Numbered from the stretch's first letter, positions 1 through 5,133 are shown. The stretch is 5,133 nt of DNA from Gammaproteobacteria bacterium (GCA_029287815.1 JARFQK010000358.1:1-5133); one strand, 5' to 3'. Numbers and translations are program-made. The notes: generated by a model not told the origin, from the sequence alone.

Positions 1-1
1 T

Positions 2-421
2 CTGCTTTCGTTCGCTTCGAGCGCCGCTGTTTACAAATGGACCGACAAAGACGGCAAGGTTCACTACTCCGATCGGCCAATAAGCGATCAATCCAGCGTT
101 GAAATGGATGTCGAGGATACGGGCACTGCGCCGACAAGCACCCGACAAGATCAGTTAACGCGCGAGCAGAAGCGCGAGCGTCTGTTGCAGTCGATGGCCG
201 AAGACCGCATGGAGAAGCAGGAGCAACGTGAAAGACAGCGCGCGATCAAGCAGCAAAACCGACAAAAATGCAATCGTTACCGCGATCAGATGCGCCACTA
301 TAAGCGAGCCAATGCGTTGTACAAGCTGGATGAGGACGGCAACCGGGTATACATCTCTGACAGCGATCGTGCCAAAGCAACGCAGAATCTGCAGCGCAAG
401 ATCAAGAAATATTGTAACTGA
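2..421 (+). CDS. DUF4124 domain-containing exported protein (5'-truncated)
   Basis: The reading frame is open from the first bases of the window, so the start codon lies upstream; 139 residues are visible, ending at TGA. The visible N-terminus (LLSFASSAAVYKW) looks like the end of a signal peptide with an Ala-type cleavage site. It is followed at once by the DUF4124 signature VYKWTDKDGKVHYSDRP, which in this family sits directly after the signal peptide. The middle is very rich in Arg, Glu, Lys and Gln (visible residues about 50-100) and should form a long charged helix or coiled coil. The end has a second family-like stretch (LYKLDEDGNRVYISDSDRA). Two cysteines, visible residues 90 and 138 (the penultimate residue), could form a disulfide after export. 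DUF4124 proteins are common in gammaproteobacteria and have no established biochemical role; location in the periplasm or outer envelope is inferred from the signal peptide. The internal ATG at 104 is not the true start, because it would remove the conserved domain. Confidence 0.88.
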   Translation: MLSFASSAAVYKWTDKDGKVHYSDRPISDQSSVEMDVEDTGTAPTSTRQDQLTREQKRERLLQSMAEDRMEKQEQRERQRAIKQQNRQKCNRYRDQMRHYKRANALYKLDEDGNRVYISDSDRAKATQNLQRKIKKYCN

Positions 422-520
422 CCGTAATCTGCGGCGTTCGAAACGAAGCAATCTGTAAGAGACTTGCGCGGGCTGGAGATTGCCGCGTCGCTGTCGCTTC
501 TCGCAATGCGGGGCCGTTGA

Positions 521-653
521 TTAACCGCAGAGGCGCGGAGGCGCAGAGTTATTTATTTTCGTTGCTTCGACGATATTACTGCGATTCAAATCAGCCGCAA
601 ATGGCAGATTCCTGCGACAAAAAGACATAAAGCATTCTCTGCGCCTCTGCGGT
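521..653. repeat. inverted-repeat element with CGCAGAGGCGC-type arms, MITE-like
   Basis: The left arm is at 521-548 and the right arm at 637-653. The right arm is the exact reverse complement of ACCGCAGAGGCGCAGAG. The left arm has the same sequence with 8 extra bases (GGAGGCGC) inserted before AGAG, as if one sub-unit had been duplicated. About 88 bases of AT-richer sequence without a gene separate the arms. Short arms, no coding content and a position between convergent genes suit a small non-autonomous dispersed element. Arms of this GAGGCGCAGAG type look familiar to me from intergenic repeats of environmental bacteria, but I cannot check copy number here. No clear target-site duplication is visible. 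Confidence 0.6.
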
Positions 654-696
654 AAGAAAGCTTTTCCAGCCTGAGCTTATCCGTCCCAAAAGCAAC

Positions 697-768
697 CGTA
701 GGGTGCGCCGCGCGCACCGCAGCTGGCGACCCGACTGAGGACGGGCGGTGCGCACAGCGCTCCCTACG
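697..768. repeat. REP/BIME-like palindromic element
   Basis: Arms at 697-719 and 746-768 (23 bases each) are imperfect reverse complements, matching at 20 of 23 positions; each arm begins or ends with the CGTAGGG / CCCTACG motif. The 26-base spacer (720-745) is GC-rich. The element would fold into a long hairpin on either strand. The GTAGGGTGCGC...GCGCACC type of sequence resembles repetitive extragenic palindromes, which are usually mobilised by RAYT (REP-associated tyrosine) transposases; that link is inference, and no RAYT gene is present in the window. Its place just after the DUF1631 stop is typical of such elements and could affect transcript ending or stability. Confidence 0.65.
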
Positions 769-813
769 ATCTTGCGCAAACGAACGTAGAAAAGGTGTTG
801 GTCCTCGACGCGG

Positions 814-3462
814 TCAATGCAAAGTCGGTTCGAGCTTGGTGATGACCGAGTTCAGTGCGTAATCAAACACCGAGTGTCCCATGATGACCTGGGCAGTGCC
901 CTTGGCGAGCTCCTCGGTGAATTCCTTGAAGCTCTTTTCGGCGATCACTTCGCCGTCATGGGTAACAAAGATAAGCTTTTCATCTTCAACGATGATCACG
1001 GACAATTTGCAGCGGCGCGTTGTCATGCCGTCGTCGATAGTAATTTGGAACCACATGCCTGGCATCACATTTGAAGGGAGTTTTGTTTCTGGTACGTGTG
1101 GCGGCTCTGGCTTGATCGGCTCTTTTTCTCGGGGTTTTTCTGCAACTACCCTCTCGGCGGTTTCGATTTCCTCTGCCAGGTAGTTGGCATCTTCGATCAT
1201 CTCATCGTATGTCGTTATCAGCCCCTCGATAACTGACTGGACGTCTTTCTTGGATTTATAGGTTCTGGATAATTGCTGCATGACCCGCTTGATCAAATTG
1301 TCCTTTTCAGTCCTCAGGTAAGCGAAATCCTCCGCACATTGGAATGGCTGAACACTCACCATAATATCACGCAGCAATTCGACAATCGCAACCCAGCCAT
1401 CGTTCTCTTTGCCGTGATCGATGTAATGGTTGAACATGATTGTGGGCCACCGCTTCAGCACCAGTGTATGGATTGCCTCCGGAATCTGTCGGCCTGCCGT
1501 GATGTTGCGGAGCGATTTGAGCACCGCGCTTCTCGCGTGTTCGCGCAGCGTCTGTCGCTGTGCTTCCTCTTCACGGGCGCGTGCGGCGTCTTCGCGTTCC
1601 TTGACAAACTCGTTGACTTTATCGAGCGCATTTTGAAATGTCTCGGTGTCCAGCTTGTATTCACCGATCAGCTGGCCGACGATTTTATCCAGCCGTTGGT
1701 ACACCTCATCTTTGTGGTCGGTGACGCCCATGCCGACTTCTGTGATTCGGTCGAGTAAGACGCGCGCCGGGTGATCATCATAGATGAAAAATTCCTGGTC
1801 CAGCATGGAGGCTTTGATCACAGGAATTTGCAGTCGAAGCAACAGCGCCTTGATCGTATCAGAAATGTTCTCGTCTTCGATGATCGCATCGAAGATAAGC
1901 TCGATGAAATCGATGGTCTTCTCGGCAATCTGGTTGATCCGTTTGGTGACGAGGCCGCCCGAGGTTTTCGCGATCGCGCTTAGCACCGCTTGTTTGACCG
2001 CATCGGCGTCAAACCTGAGTTCATCACTTTCAGAAAACTGCGGATGTGTCTGAATGCTGGAAAGTGCAGAGATGATTTCATCGTGGCCAAAATACTGAGA
2101 GGTGCTCGCAGGGTAGGCCTCAACTGCTTGACCGCTGTGCGCTGATTCTGCGCCAGCGGGGGCCAGTGGTGCGCCGAAATAATGCCCGAGTGTGCTGCTG
2201 ACCTGGCTCGCTGGCAAGCCAGCCGTATAGTGCTGGTAAACGCCTTGTGCATTCGGAGGTGGCAATGTTCCAGTATAGCCCCCGCCGGTCTGGCCCGGCT
2301 GCCCTTGTGACTGCGCTGACGCTGAGCCGGGTTGCACATTGCCGTAGTTATTCCCGGGCGTTGCGGTCTGGCCGGCCGGATAATTGCCGAGCGATACCCC
2401 GCCTTGAGCGGGACCCGCTGCGCCGCCGGGTGCGCCGGTTTGTGTTTCCGCCGGCATACCGCCAGGCACAGCACCTGCTGGCCCGCCATCCTGCATGTTA
2501 CCTGGCAAGCCGCCCGGCGCACCACCGGGAGCTGCTCCTGGCATGCCGCCAGGGGCTCCTGCCGGCATCGGACCCGGCGCGCCACCCGGCATACCGCCGG
2601 GCATTCCACCCGGCATACCGCCAGGCATTCCAGCCGGCGCGCCACCAGGCATTGCCCCCGCCATGCCGGGTGCTGCACCGTAGCCACCGCTATCTCCGTA
2701 ATATCCGCCATACCCCATGCCGTCGTCCGGGTACGACTGTTCAGCAGGCATCTCTACCGGTGCCGGCTGAGGCTTGGCCGCCGGTCTTGCAGGTCCGCGA
2801 CCGCCGTGCATTTTTATCTGGGGCAACACACCGGCCTGGATCAGCTTGTTGTTCAATTCATCGTAGAAACTGTCGAGTTCGTCTGCTACGCTTTCCTTGA
2901 ACAGCCTGAACAAAATCTTGCGTTCAGCCAGGTCAAATTTCTCGATCAGGGTGTCATCGAAGGCCTCGCAGATCTTGGTCGGCGATAGTGCATTTTTTGC
3001 GAATATCTCTGTCGTCTTCAGCGCCAGATGGTCGAGCCGTATTTCGAGGTTTGTGATCTTTTCACGAAACCGGGCCGTTGTTTCCGTGCTGAGGTTCTTG
3101 ACCATAACGATATCTTCCATGTCGTCCTGTTCGACCAGGCTCAGATCATCGTTGAATTCTTGTTTTTTTTGTGCCGCTTCTTCGGCCTGTGTTACCGTAT
3201 AAGGGCGCAGCAGGGAAAGCAGATTTGATGCAAAATCGGCGCAGACTTCGACGCTGTATTCCTTCAGTTTCCGCTTCAGCATATAGTAGACATCTTTCTC
3301 GTGGCTATACGCGACCTCTTCCACCAGATCGAGCAGCTTTATATCCGCTTCGCTGAGCATTTCGCTTAGGCTCTCACGCAACTGCGTGGTCGAGACGTCT
3401 TTCAACTCGGCAATCAGTTCACCATATGGTTGTGGTGAGTTTGGCGTATTTGGCATGCTCAT
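814..3462 (-). CDS. DUF1631 family protein with an MPGG-repeat disordered insert
   Basis: This 882-residue protein of unknown function matches the DUF1631 family in overall plan. Residues about 11-215 are helical and charged (LRESLSEMLSEADIKLLDL, then KMHGG at the end). Residues about 220-455 are low complexity, rich in Gly, Pro, Ala, Met and Gln, with a run of 13 tetrapeptides at 271-322. Residues about 460-775 are a second long helical part, with a charged probable coiled coil near 605-645. Residues about 795-880 are a compact C-terminal domain (MPGMWFQI, RRCKLSVI, LIFVTHDGEVI, FDYALNSVITKL) typical of the family and PilZ-like in pattern; that likeness is my inference. No signal peptide or membrane segment is seen, so it is probably cytoplasmic. 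The frame is open up to a TTG at 3576, but I chose the ATG at 3462 because the extra 38 residues look unlike the family and the TTG is badly spaced from the Shine-Dalgarno. ATG 3456 is also possible. Neither ATG has a good binding site. Family members are usually shorter, mainly because they lack so long a central insert. Confidence 0.85.
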   Translation of the reverse strand: MSMPNTPNSPQPYGELIAELKDVSTTQLRESLSEMLSEADIKLLDLVEEVAYSHEKDVYYMLKRKLKEYSVEVCADFASNLLSLLRPYTVTQAEEAAQKKQEFNDDLSLVEQDDMEDIVMVKNLSTETTARFREKITNLEIRLDHLALKTTEIFAKNALSPTKICEAFDDTLIEKFDLAERKILFRLFKESVADELDSFYDELNNKLIQAGVLPQIKMHGGRGPARPAAKPQPAPVEMPAEQSYPDDGMGYGGYYGDSGGYGAAPGMAGAMPGGAPAGMPGGMPGGMPGGMPGGAPGPMPAGAPGGMPGAAPGGAPGGLPGNMQDGGPAGAVPGGMPAETQTGAPGGAAGPAQGGVSLGNYPAGQTATPGNNYGNVQPGSASAQSQGQPGQTGGGYTGTLPPPNAQGVYQHYTAGLPASQVSSTLGHYFGAPLAPAGAESAHSGQAVEAYPASTSQYFGHDEIISALSSIQTHPQFSESDELRFDADAVKQAVLSAIAKTSGGLVTKRINQIAEKTIDFIELIFDAIIEDENISDTIKALLLRLQIPVIKASMLDQEFFIYDDHPARVLLDRITEVGMGVTDHKDEVYQRLDKIVGQLIGEYKLDTETFQNALDKVNEFVKEREDAARAREEEAQRQTLREHARSAVLKSLRNITAGRQIPEAIHTLVLKRWPTIMFNHYIDHGKENDGWVAIVELLRDIMVSVQPFQCAEDFAYLRTEKDNLIKRVMQQLSRTYKSKKDVQSVIEGLITTYDEMIEDANYLAEEIETAERVVAEKPREKEPIKPEPPHVPETKLPSNVMPGMWFQITIDDGMTTRRCKLSVIIVEDEKLIFVTHDGEVIAEKSFKEFTEELAKGTAQVIMGHSVFDYALNSVITKLEPTLH
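2497..2652 (-). repeat. coding tandem repeat, 13 x 12 bp (MPGG/APGG tetrapeptides)
   Basis: Residues 271-322 of the DUF1631 protein divide without gap into 13 units of four residues: MPGG, APAG, four times MPGG, APGP, MPAG, APGG, MPGA, APGG, APGG, LPGN. Proline is at position 2 in every unit and glycine at position 3 in nearly all. The four consecutive MPGG units (2581-2628) use synonymous codons that alternate roughly every 24 bases (GGC-GGT, GGT-GGA, GGC-GGT, GGT-GGC), which suggests duplication of a two-unit block. Looser Gly/Pro/Ala-rich sequence flanks the array on both sides (about 2398-2673). A flexible, disordered linker is the expected structure. Such arrays often vary in unit number between strains. 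Confidence 0.9.
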
Positions 3463-3586
3463 AGGCGTTTCGGTTGTCCGTTGTTCCCCGTTGAGGCGAA
3501 TCAGTCTCAAGGCCTTTATTCTTGTGGTTATGAAGAAAGTATAGTTGCTCGTTGCATATTTGTTGTGGCTTACCAACGATATTCAT
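3419..3586 (-). CDS. possible 55-residue leader ORF overlapping the DUF1631 start
   Basis: An ATG at 3586 (minus strand) is preceded by a full AAGGAG Shine-Dalgarno with a 4-base gap, the best ribosome binding site in this part of the window. It opens a 55-codon frame beginning MNIVGKPQQICNEQ and ending in TGA at 3419-3421. The frame differs from that of the DUF1631 gene and runs 44 bases past that gene's preferred ATG (3462). The peptide is polar, has no signal peptide or membrane segment, and I do not recognise it. It may be a real small protein or leader peptide coupled to DUF1631 translation. Alternatively it is the true N-terminus of DUF1631, separated from the rest by a frameshift (real or a sequencing error). 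Only the start signal is strong evidence. Confidence 0.33.
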   Translation of the reverse strand: MNIVGKPQQICNEQLYFLHNHKNKGLETDSPQRGTTDNRNAYEHAKYAKLTTTIW

Positions 3587-3596
3587 GCTACTCCTT
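3587..3596 (-). promoter_or_regulatory. strong Shine-Dalgarno AAGGAG for ATG 3586
   Basis: On the minus strand AAGGAG (3591-3596) is followed by TAGC and then ATG. It is correctly placed for the 55-codon ORF but lies 14 bases before the TTG at 3576 and more than 120 bases before the ATG at 3462 of the DUF1631 frame. It therefore argues against the TTG as the main start and makes the 5' end of the DUF1631 transcript ambiguous. An AT-rich stretch just upstream (about 3601-3622) could hold a -10 element (TATGCT), but no matching -35 is evident. Confidence 0.55.
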
Positions 3597-3803
3597 GTTT
3601 TTAGCATAATTTTTCGAAAATACGCTGATCTGTGTGGCAATTGGCGTCTTGACGACGATGATTCGCGCACGGTAACGCCACCGTGGTCAACCATATTCCG
3701 AAGACAGTCGAACGCCTTGGGTGCCAACGACCCCTGTGTAGCAAGCGCCTGTTTTTTTCACGGCCAGAAGCGGTCGGCGCTCGATGGAAATTCACGGCAT
3801 TTC

Positions 3804-3832
3804 TTGACTGCACGGCAAATCGGACAGATACT
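3804..3832 (+). promoter_or_regulatory. sigma70-type promoter for the rhodanese gene
   Basis: TTGACT at 3804-3809 (5 of 6 consensus bases) and GATACT at 3827-3832 (4 of 6) are separated by the ideal 17 bases. Transcription would start near 3839, leaving a leader of about 25 bases before the ATG at 3865. The remaining divergent spacer (3587-3803) has no other clear site. A run of seven T at 3752-3758 is not preceded by a convincing hairpin. Confidence 0.55.
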
Positions 3833-3864
3833 CGCGATTTGTTAGGCGATGGCTTCTGATCGAA

Positions 3865-4290
3865 ATGTCTGAAAAACTCCAAAATCTAACACCCGAGCAA
3901 GCATGGAAATTGATCAATGAAGATCCACGGGCGATTTTGGTCGATATACGCTCCAGCATGGAGTTTCTATTTGTCGGGCATCCCCAAGGGGCTGTTCATG
4001 TACCCTGGATTGACGAGCCTGATTGGGTGGTCAATCCACACTTCGTGACTGAAGTCCGGAAGCTGATCTTAGGTGGCGTTGTCGAGGATGATGCCGCTGG
4101 CAGCGTTCCGATCATCTTGATCTGTCGAAGTGGCAAGCGTTCCAAAGAGGCCGGACACAAGTTGATCGAGGCAGGTATTTCCAACGTGTGTCATATTGAC
4201 GAAGGCTTTGAAGGGGAGCTTGATGAGCATCATCACCGCAGTTCTACCGGTGGCTGGCGGTATCACAACCTCCCGTGGGAACAATGCTGA
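3865..4290 (+). CDS. single-domain rhodanese-like sulfurtransferase
   Basis: This 141-residue protein is one complete rhodanese domain. Visible hallmarks are LVDIRSSMEF (residues about 25-34), the HPQGAVHVPW stretch (39-48), and the active-site loop CRSGKR with catalytic Cys87 and Arg92 (C-x-x-G-x-R). The six-residue loop is the type that handles sulfane sulfur, as in GlpE and PspE, rather than the longer loop of Cdc25-like phosphatases. The end (GFEGELDEHHHRSSTGGWRYHNLPW) is a recognisable tail of a subgroup of bacterial single-domain rhodaneses. There is no signal peptide, so it should act in the cytoplasm, moving sulfur from a persulfide donor to an acceptor that cannot be told from sequence. 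The start at 3865 fits the family length; no strong Shine-Dalgarno precedes it. A tiny ATG frame (3849-3872) overlaps the start and is probably chance. A promoter is seen at 3804-3832. msrB converges on it from the other side. Confidence 0.93.
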   Translation: MSEKLQNLTPEQAWKLINEDPRAILVDIRSSMEFLFVGHPQGAVHVPWIDEPDWVVNPHFVTEVRKLILGGVVEDDAAGSVPIILICRSGKRSKEAGHKLIEAGISNVCHIDEGFEGELDEHHHRSSTGGWRYHNLPWEQC

Positions 4291-4424
4291 CTAGCAGCCT
4301 GTCGGACTTAGAGGTTCGTAGCGAGGCAAGTGGGGAATCGAGGCTATTTTTTCGATCATCCGGGTTTTCTTCAAAGAGGCCAATGCCTTATCAGAATGCT
4401 ACGCCGCCTGGTGAGAAATGCGGG
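4291..4424. other. intergenic segment between convergent genes, possible dispersed repeat or IS scar
   Basis: This 134-base segment lies exactly between the stop codon of the rhodanese gene and that of msrB. It begins with CTAGCAGCCTGTCGGACTT directly after the TGA, and a second CTAG (4425-4428) contains the msrB stop, so the segment is flanked by CTAG on both sides. The CAGCCTGTCGGACTT motif looks like one I associate with dispersed repeats or insertion-sequence ends in gammaproteobacteria, but this is from memory and unverified. No transposase fragment is recognisable. The only hairpin is weak (ATCGA...TCGAT around 4338-4357), so no convincing terminator is seen for either gene. Confidence 0.3.
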
Positions 4425-4826
4425 CTAGTCTTTCTGTTCAAAATCCAGTGATGCCGAGTTTATGCAGTAGCGCAAGCCGCTAGGCTGCGGGCCATCTTCG
4501 AATACATGGCCAAGATGCGCATCGCAAGATGGGCAGCGGACTTCGACGCGTGTCATGCCGTGGCTGGTATCGCGCAGTTCAACTGGGTCGTGGCCCTCAA
4601 CGGGCCGCCAGAAACTTGGCCAGCCGGTACCCGAGTCGTATTTTTCATCGGATCGAAATAGCGGTTCGCCACAACAGACGCAGTGGTATACACCTTGCTG
4701 TTTATTGTTGTGATACTTGCCGGTGAAAGGCACCTCGGTACCACCCTGGCGGGTGACGCGGTATTGTTCCTCGGAGAGTTGCTGCTTCCATTCCTGGTCC
4801 GATTTGATCACCGTGTGATCAGACAT
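4425..4826 (-). CDS. msrB: peptide-methionine (R)-S-oxide reductase MsrB
   Basis: This 133-residue protein is a full-length MsrB. The enzyme reduces the R epimer of methionine sulfoxide in oxidised proteins, using thioredoxin as reductant, and repairs oxidative damage in the cytoplasm. The zinc site is two Cys pairs: Cys49/Cys52 (YHCVCCGEPLF) and Cys98/Cys101 (RCPSCDAHLGHVF). The catalytic cysteine is Cys121 in RYCINSASLDF. Other family motifs are TEVPFTGKYHNN, KYDSGTGWPSFW and EDGPQPSG. Where E. coli MsrB has cysteine (SGCGWPSF), this protein has Thr67, so the usual second, resolving cysteine is missing; many MsrBs share this. The frame extends upstream to 4904, but I chose the ATG at 4826 because GTGGAG (4835-4840) lies 8 bases before it and the length then matches the family. 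No promoter is obvious upstream. It converges with the rhodanese gene and diverges from the YdcH-type gene. Confidence 0.97.
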   Translation of the reverse strand: MSDHTVIKSDQEWKQQLSEEQYRVTRQGGTEVPFTGKYHNNKQQGVYHCVCCGEPLFRSDEKYDSGTGWPSFWRPVEGHDPVELRDTSHGMTRVEVRCPSCDAHLGHVFEDGPQPSGLRYCINSASLDFEQKD

Positions 4827-4834
4827 AGTAAGTG

Positions 4835-4840
4835 CTCCAC
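4835..4840 (-). promoter_or_regulatory. ribosome binding site that sets the msrB start
   Basis: GTGGAG on the minus strand ends 8 bases before the ATG at 4826, normal Shine-Dalgarno spacing. The upstream candidate start at 4904 would add 26 residues (Ser/Arg/Leu-rich) not found in MsrB proteins, so this site supports the shorter, family-length product. Confidence 0.65.
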
Positions 4841-4943
4841 AGTAGCCATAAGAAAGAGACTGCGATCGTGAAGAGGAGTTCAGTCTGAGAGCGCGGCGGA
4901 CCAAGCACGGAAGCGAAGTCGTCTATAATTTTTGCGGGAGCAT

Positions 4944-4972
4944 TCGACACCTTTGGCAATCTGGAACATAAT
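4944..4972 (+). promoter_or_regulatory. sigma70-type promoter for the YdcH/DUF465 gene
   Basis: TCGACA at 4944-4949 (5 of 6 consensus) and CATAAT at 4967-4972 (5 of 6) are separated by exactly 17 bases. Transcription would start near 4979, giving a leader of about 47 bases before the ATG at 5026. A perfect TATAAT also occurs at 4924-4929 but has no -35 element at a suitable distance. A second weak candidate, TTGACC at 4988-4993 with TGTTAC 17 bases on, would start almost at the ATG and is less likely. Confidence 0.6.
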
Positions 4973-5025
4973 GTGGGCCTGTGCGAATTGACCCTTTCCG
5001 TTGTGGTATGTGTTACGGTTGAATA

Positions 5026-5133
5026 ATGTCCGAAAGATTGTCCGAAGATGAATTGAACGCGATCCGCAAGCGTATCTACGAACTCAAACTGGAGCACCGT
5101 GATCTCGATGAAGCTATCGACCATCTCATCGCT
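5026..5133 (+). CDS. YdcH / DUF465 family small protein (3'-truncated)
   Basis: The first 36 codons are present and the gene runs off the window. The visible protein is MSERLSEDELNAIRKRIYEL followed by KLEHRDLDEAIDHLIA. The pattern LKxEHRDLDEAIDxL is the hallmark of the YdcH/DUF465 family: small (about 70-80 residue) cytoplasmic proteins thought to form a helical hairpin, with no firmly established function. The visible part should be the first amphipathic helix, and the rest should carry the LKKRKLxLKD-like second helix. The start at 5026 fits the family; the Shine-Dalgarno is weak. It has its own likely promoter at 4944-4972 and is divergent from msrB. Confidence 0.85.
   Translation, partial: MSERLSEDELNAIRKRIYELKLEHRDLDEAIDHLIA

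Larger units (their letters stand above)
422..813. other. non-coding spacer between convergent genes
   Basis: This 392-base spacer separates the 3' ends of the DUF4124 gene (+) and the DUF1631 gene (-). It contains no credible gene; the one open frame in it (591-779, minus) lies across the repeat arms. The content is two inverted-repeat elements, listed separately at 521-653 and 697-768. No classical hairpin followed by a T-run is seen for either gene. The GC-rich palindrome at 697-768 lies 46 bases beyond the DUF1631 stop and may end or protect that transcript (inference). Bases 422-520 hold nothing I can identify. Confidence 0.7.

Noticed and set aside
591..779. 62-codon minus-strand frame in the convergent spacer
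   Set aside because: It runs across the arms of both palindromic elements and gives an Arg-rich translation with no family features.
1273..1758. 161-codon plus-strand open frame opposite the DUF1631 gene
   Set aside because: It lies wholly antisense to a well-supported gene and resembles no family; it follows from the codon pattern of the real gene.
1980..2988. Several long open frames on both strands over the Gly/Pro-rich region (minus 1980-2711; plus 2247-2900, 2332-2988, 2495-2683)
   Set aside because: The CC/GG-rich repeat contains no stop codons in most frames and its reverse complement also reads as Pro-Gly, so long open frames arise automatically. Their Arg/Ala/Cys/His-rich translations look non-biological.
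3720..3758. Possible terminator ending in seven T (3752-3758)
   Set aside because: The only upstream stem (GGGT/ACCC) is four base pairs and lies about 20 bases before the T-run; no gene ends there on the plus strand.
3552..3882. Open frames of 97 codons (plus, 3552-3845) and 93 codons (minus, 3601-3882) in the divergent spacer
   Set aside because: They overlap each other antisense, show no family resemblance and no good ribosome binding site, and cover the rhodanese promoter.
4819..5124. 101-codon minus-strand frame at the right end
   Set aside because: It is antisense to the YdcH/DUF465 start, overlaps the msrB start region and has no recognisable content.
1..5133. A new defence, mobile or biosynthetic gene cluster
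   Set aside because: All sizeable genes belong to ordinary chromosomal families, strands alternate so there is no operon, and no nuclease, transposase, reverse transcriptase, toxin-antitoxin pair or biosynthetic enzyme is present.

Overview
The window looks like chromosomal DNA of a gammaproteobacterium. All five genes with a recognisable family are common there: a DUF4124 envelope protein, a long DUF1631 protein, a single-domain rhodanese, an MsrB that follows the Escherichia coli enzyme closely, and a YdcH/DUF465-type small protein. I cannot name genus or species. There is no complete mobile element, RNA gene, CRISPR array or defence system.

Layout. 2-421 (+) is the 3' part of a secreted or periplasmic DUF4124 protein. 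422-813 is non-coding spacer between convergent genes and holds two separate inverted-repeat elements (521-653 and 697-768). 814-3462 (-) is the dominant gene, an 882-residue DUF1631 protein whose middle is a disordered Gly/Pro/Met-rich segment containing 13 uninterrupted tetrapeptide units of MPGG type. Just upstream, on the same strand, a 55-codon ORF (3419-3586) has a much better ribosome binding site than the large gene and overlaps its start. 3587-3864 is a divergent control region with a good sigma70-type promoter (3804-3832) for the rhodanese gene (3865-4290, +). 4291-4424 is a short non-coding segment that looks like a dispersed repeat or insertion-sequence scar. 4425-4826 (-) is msrB. 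4827-5025 is a second divergent spacer with a near-consensus promoter (4944-4972). 5026-5133 (+) is the start of a YdcH/DUF465 gene that runs off the end.

The genes do not form one operon, because strands alternate at almost every gene. The rhodanese and MsrB converge and both belong to sulfur chemistry (sulfane sulfur transfer, methionine sulfoxide repair), but nothing in the sequence shows that they are functionally linked. I see no convincing new multi-gene system. The points most worth a second look are the MPGG tandem array inside the DUF1631 protein, the ambiguous start of that gene with its leader ORF, and the three repeat-like intergenic segments.
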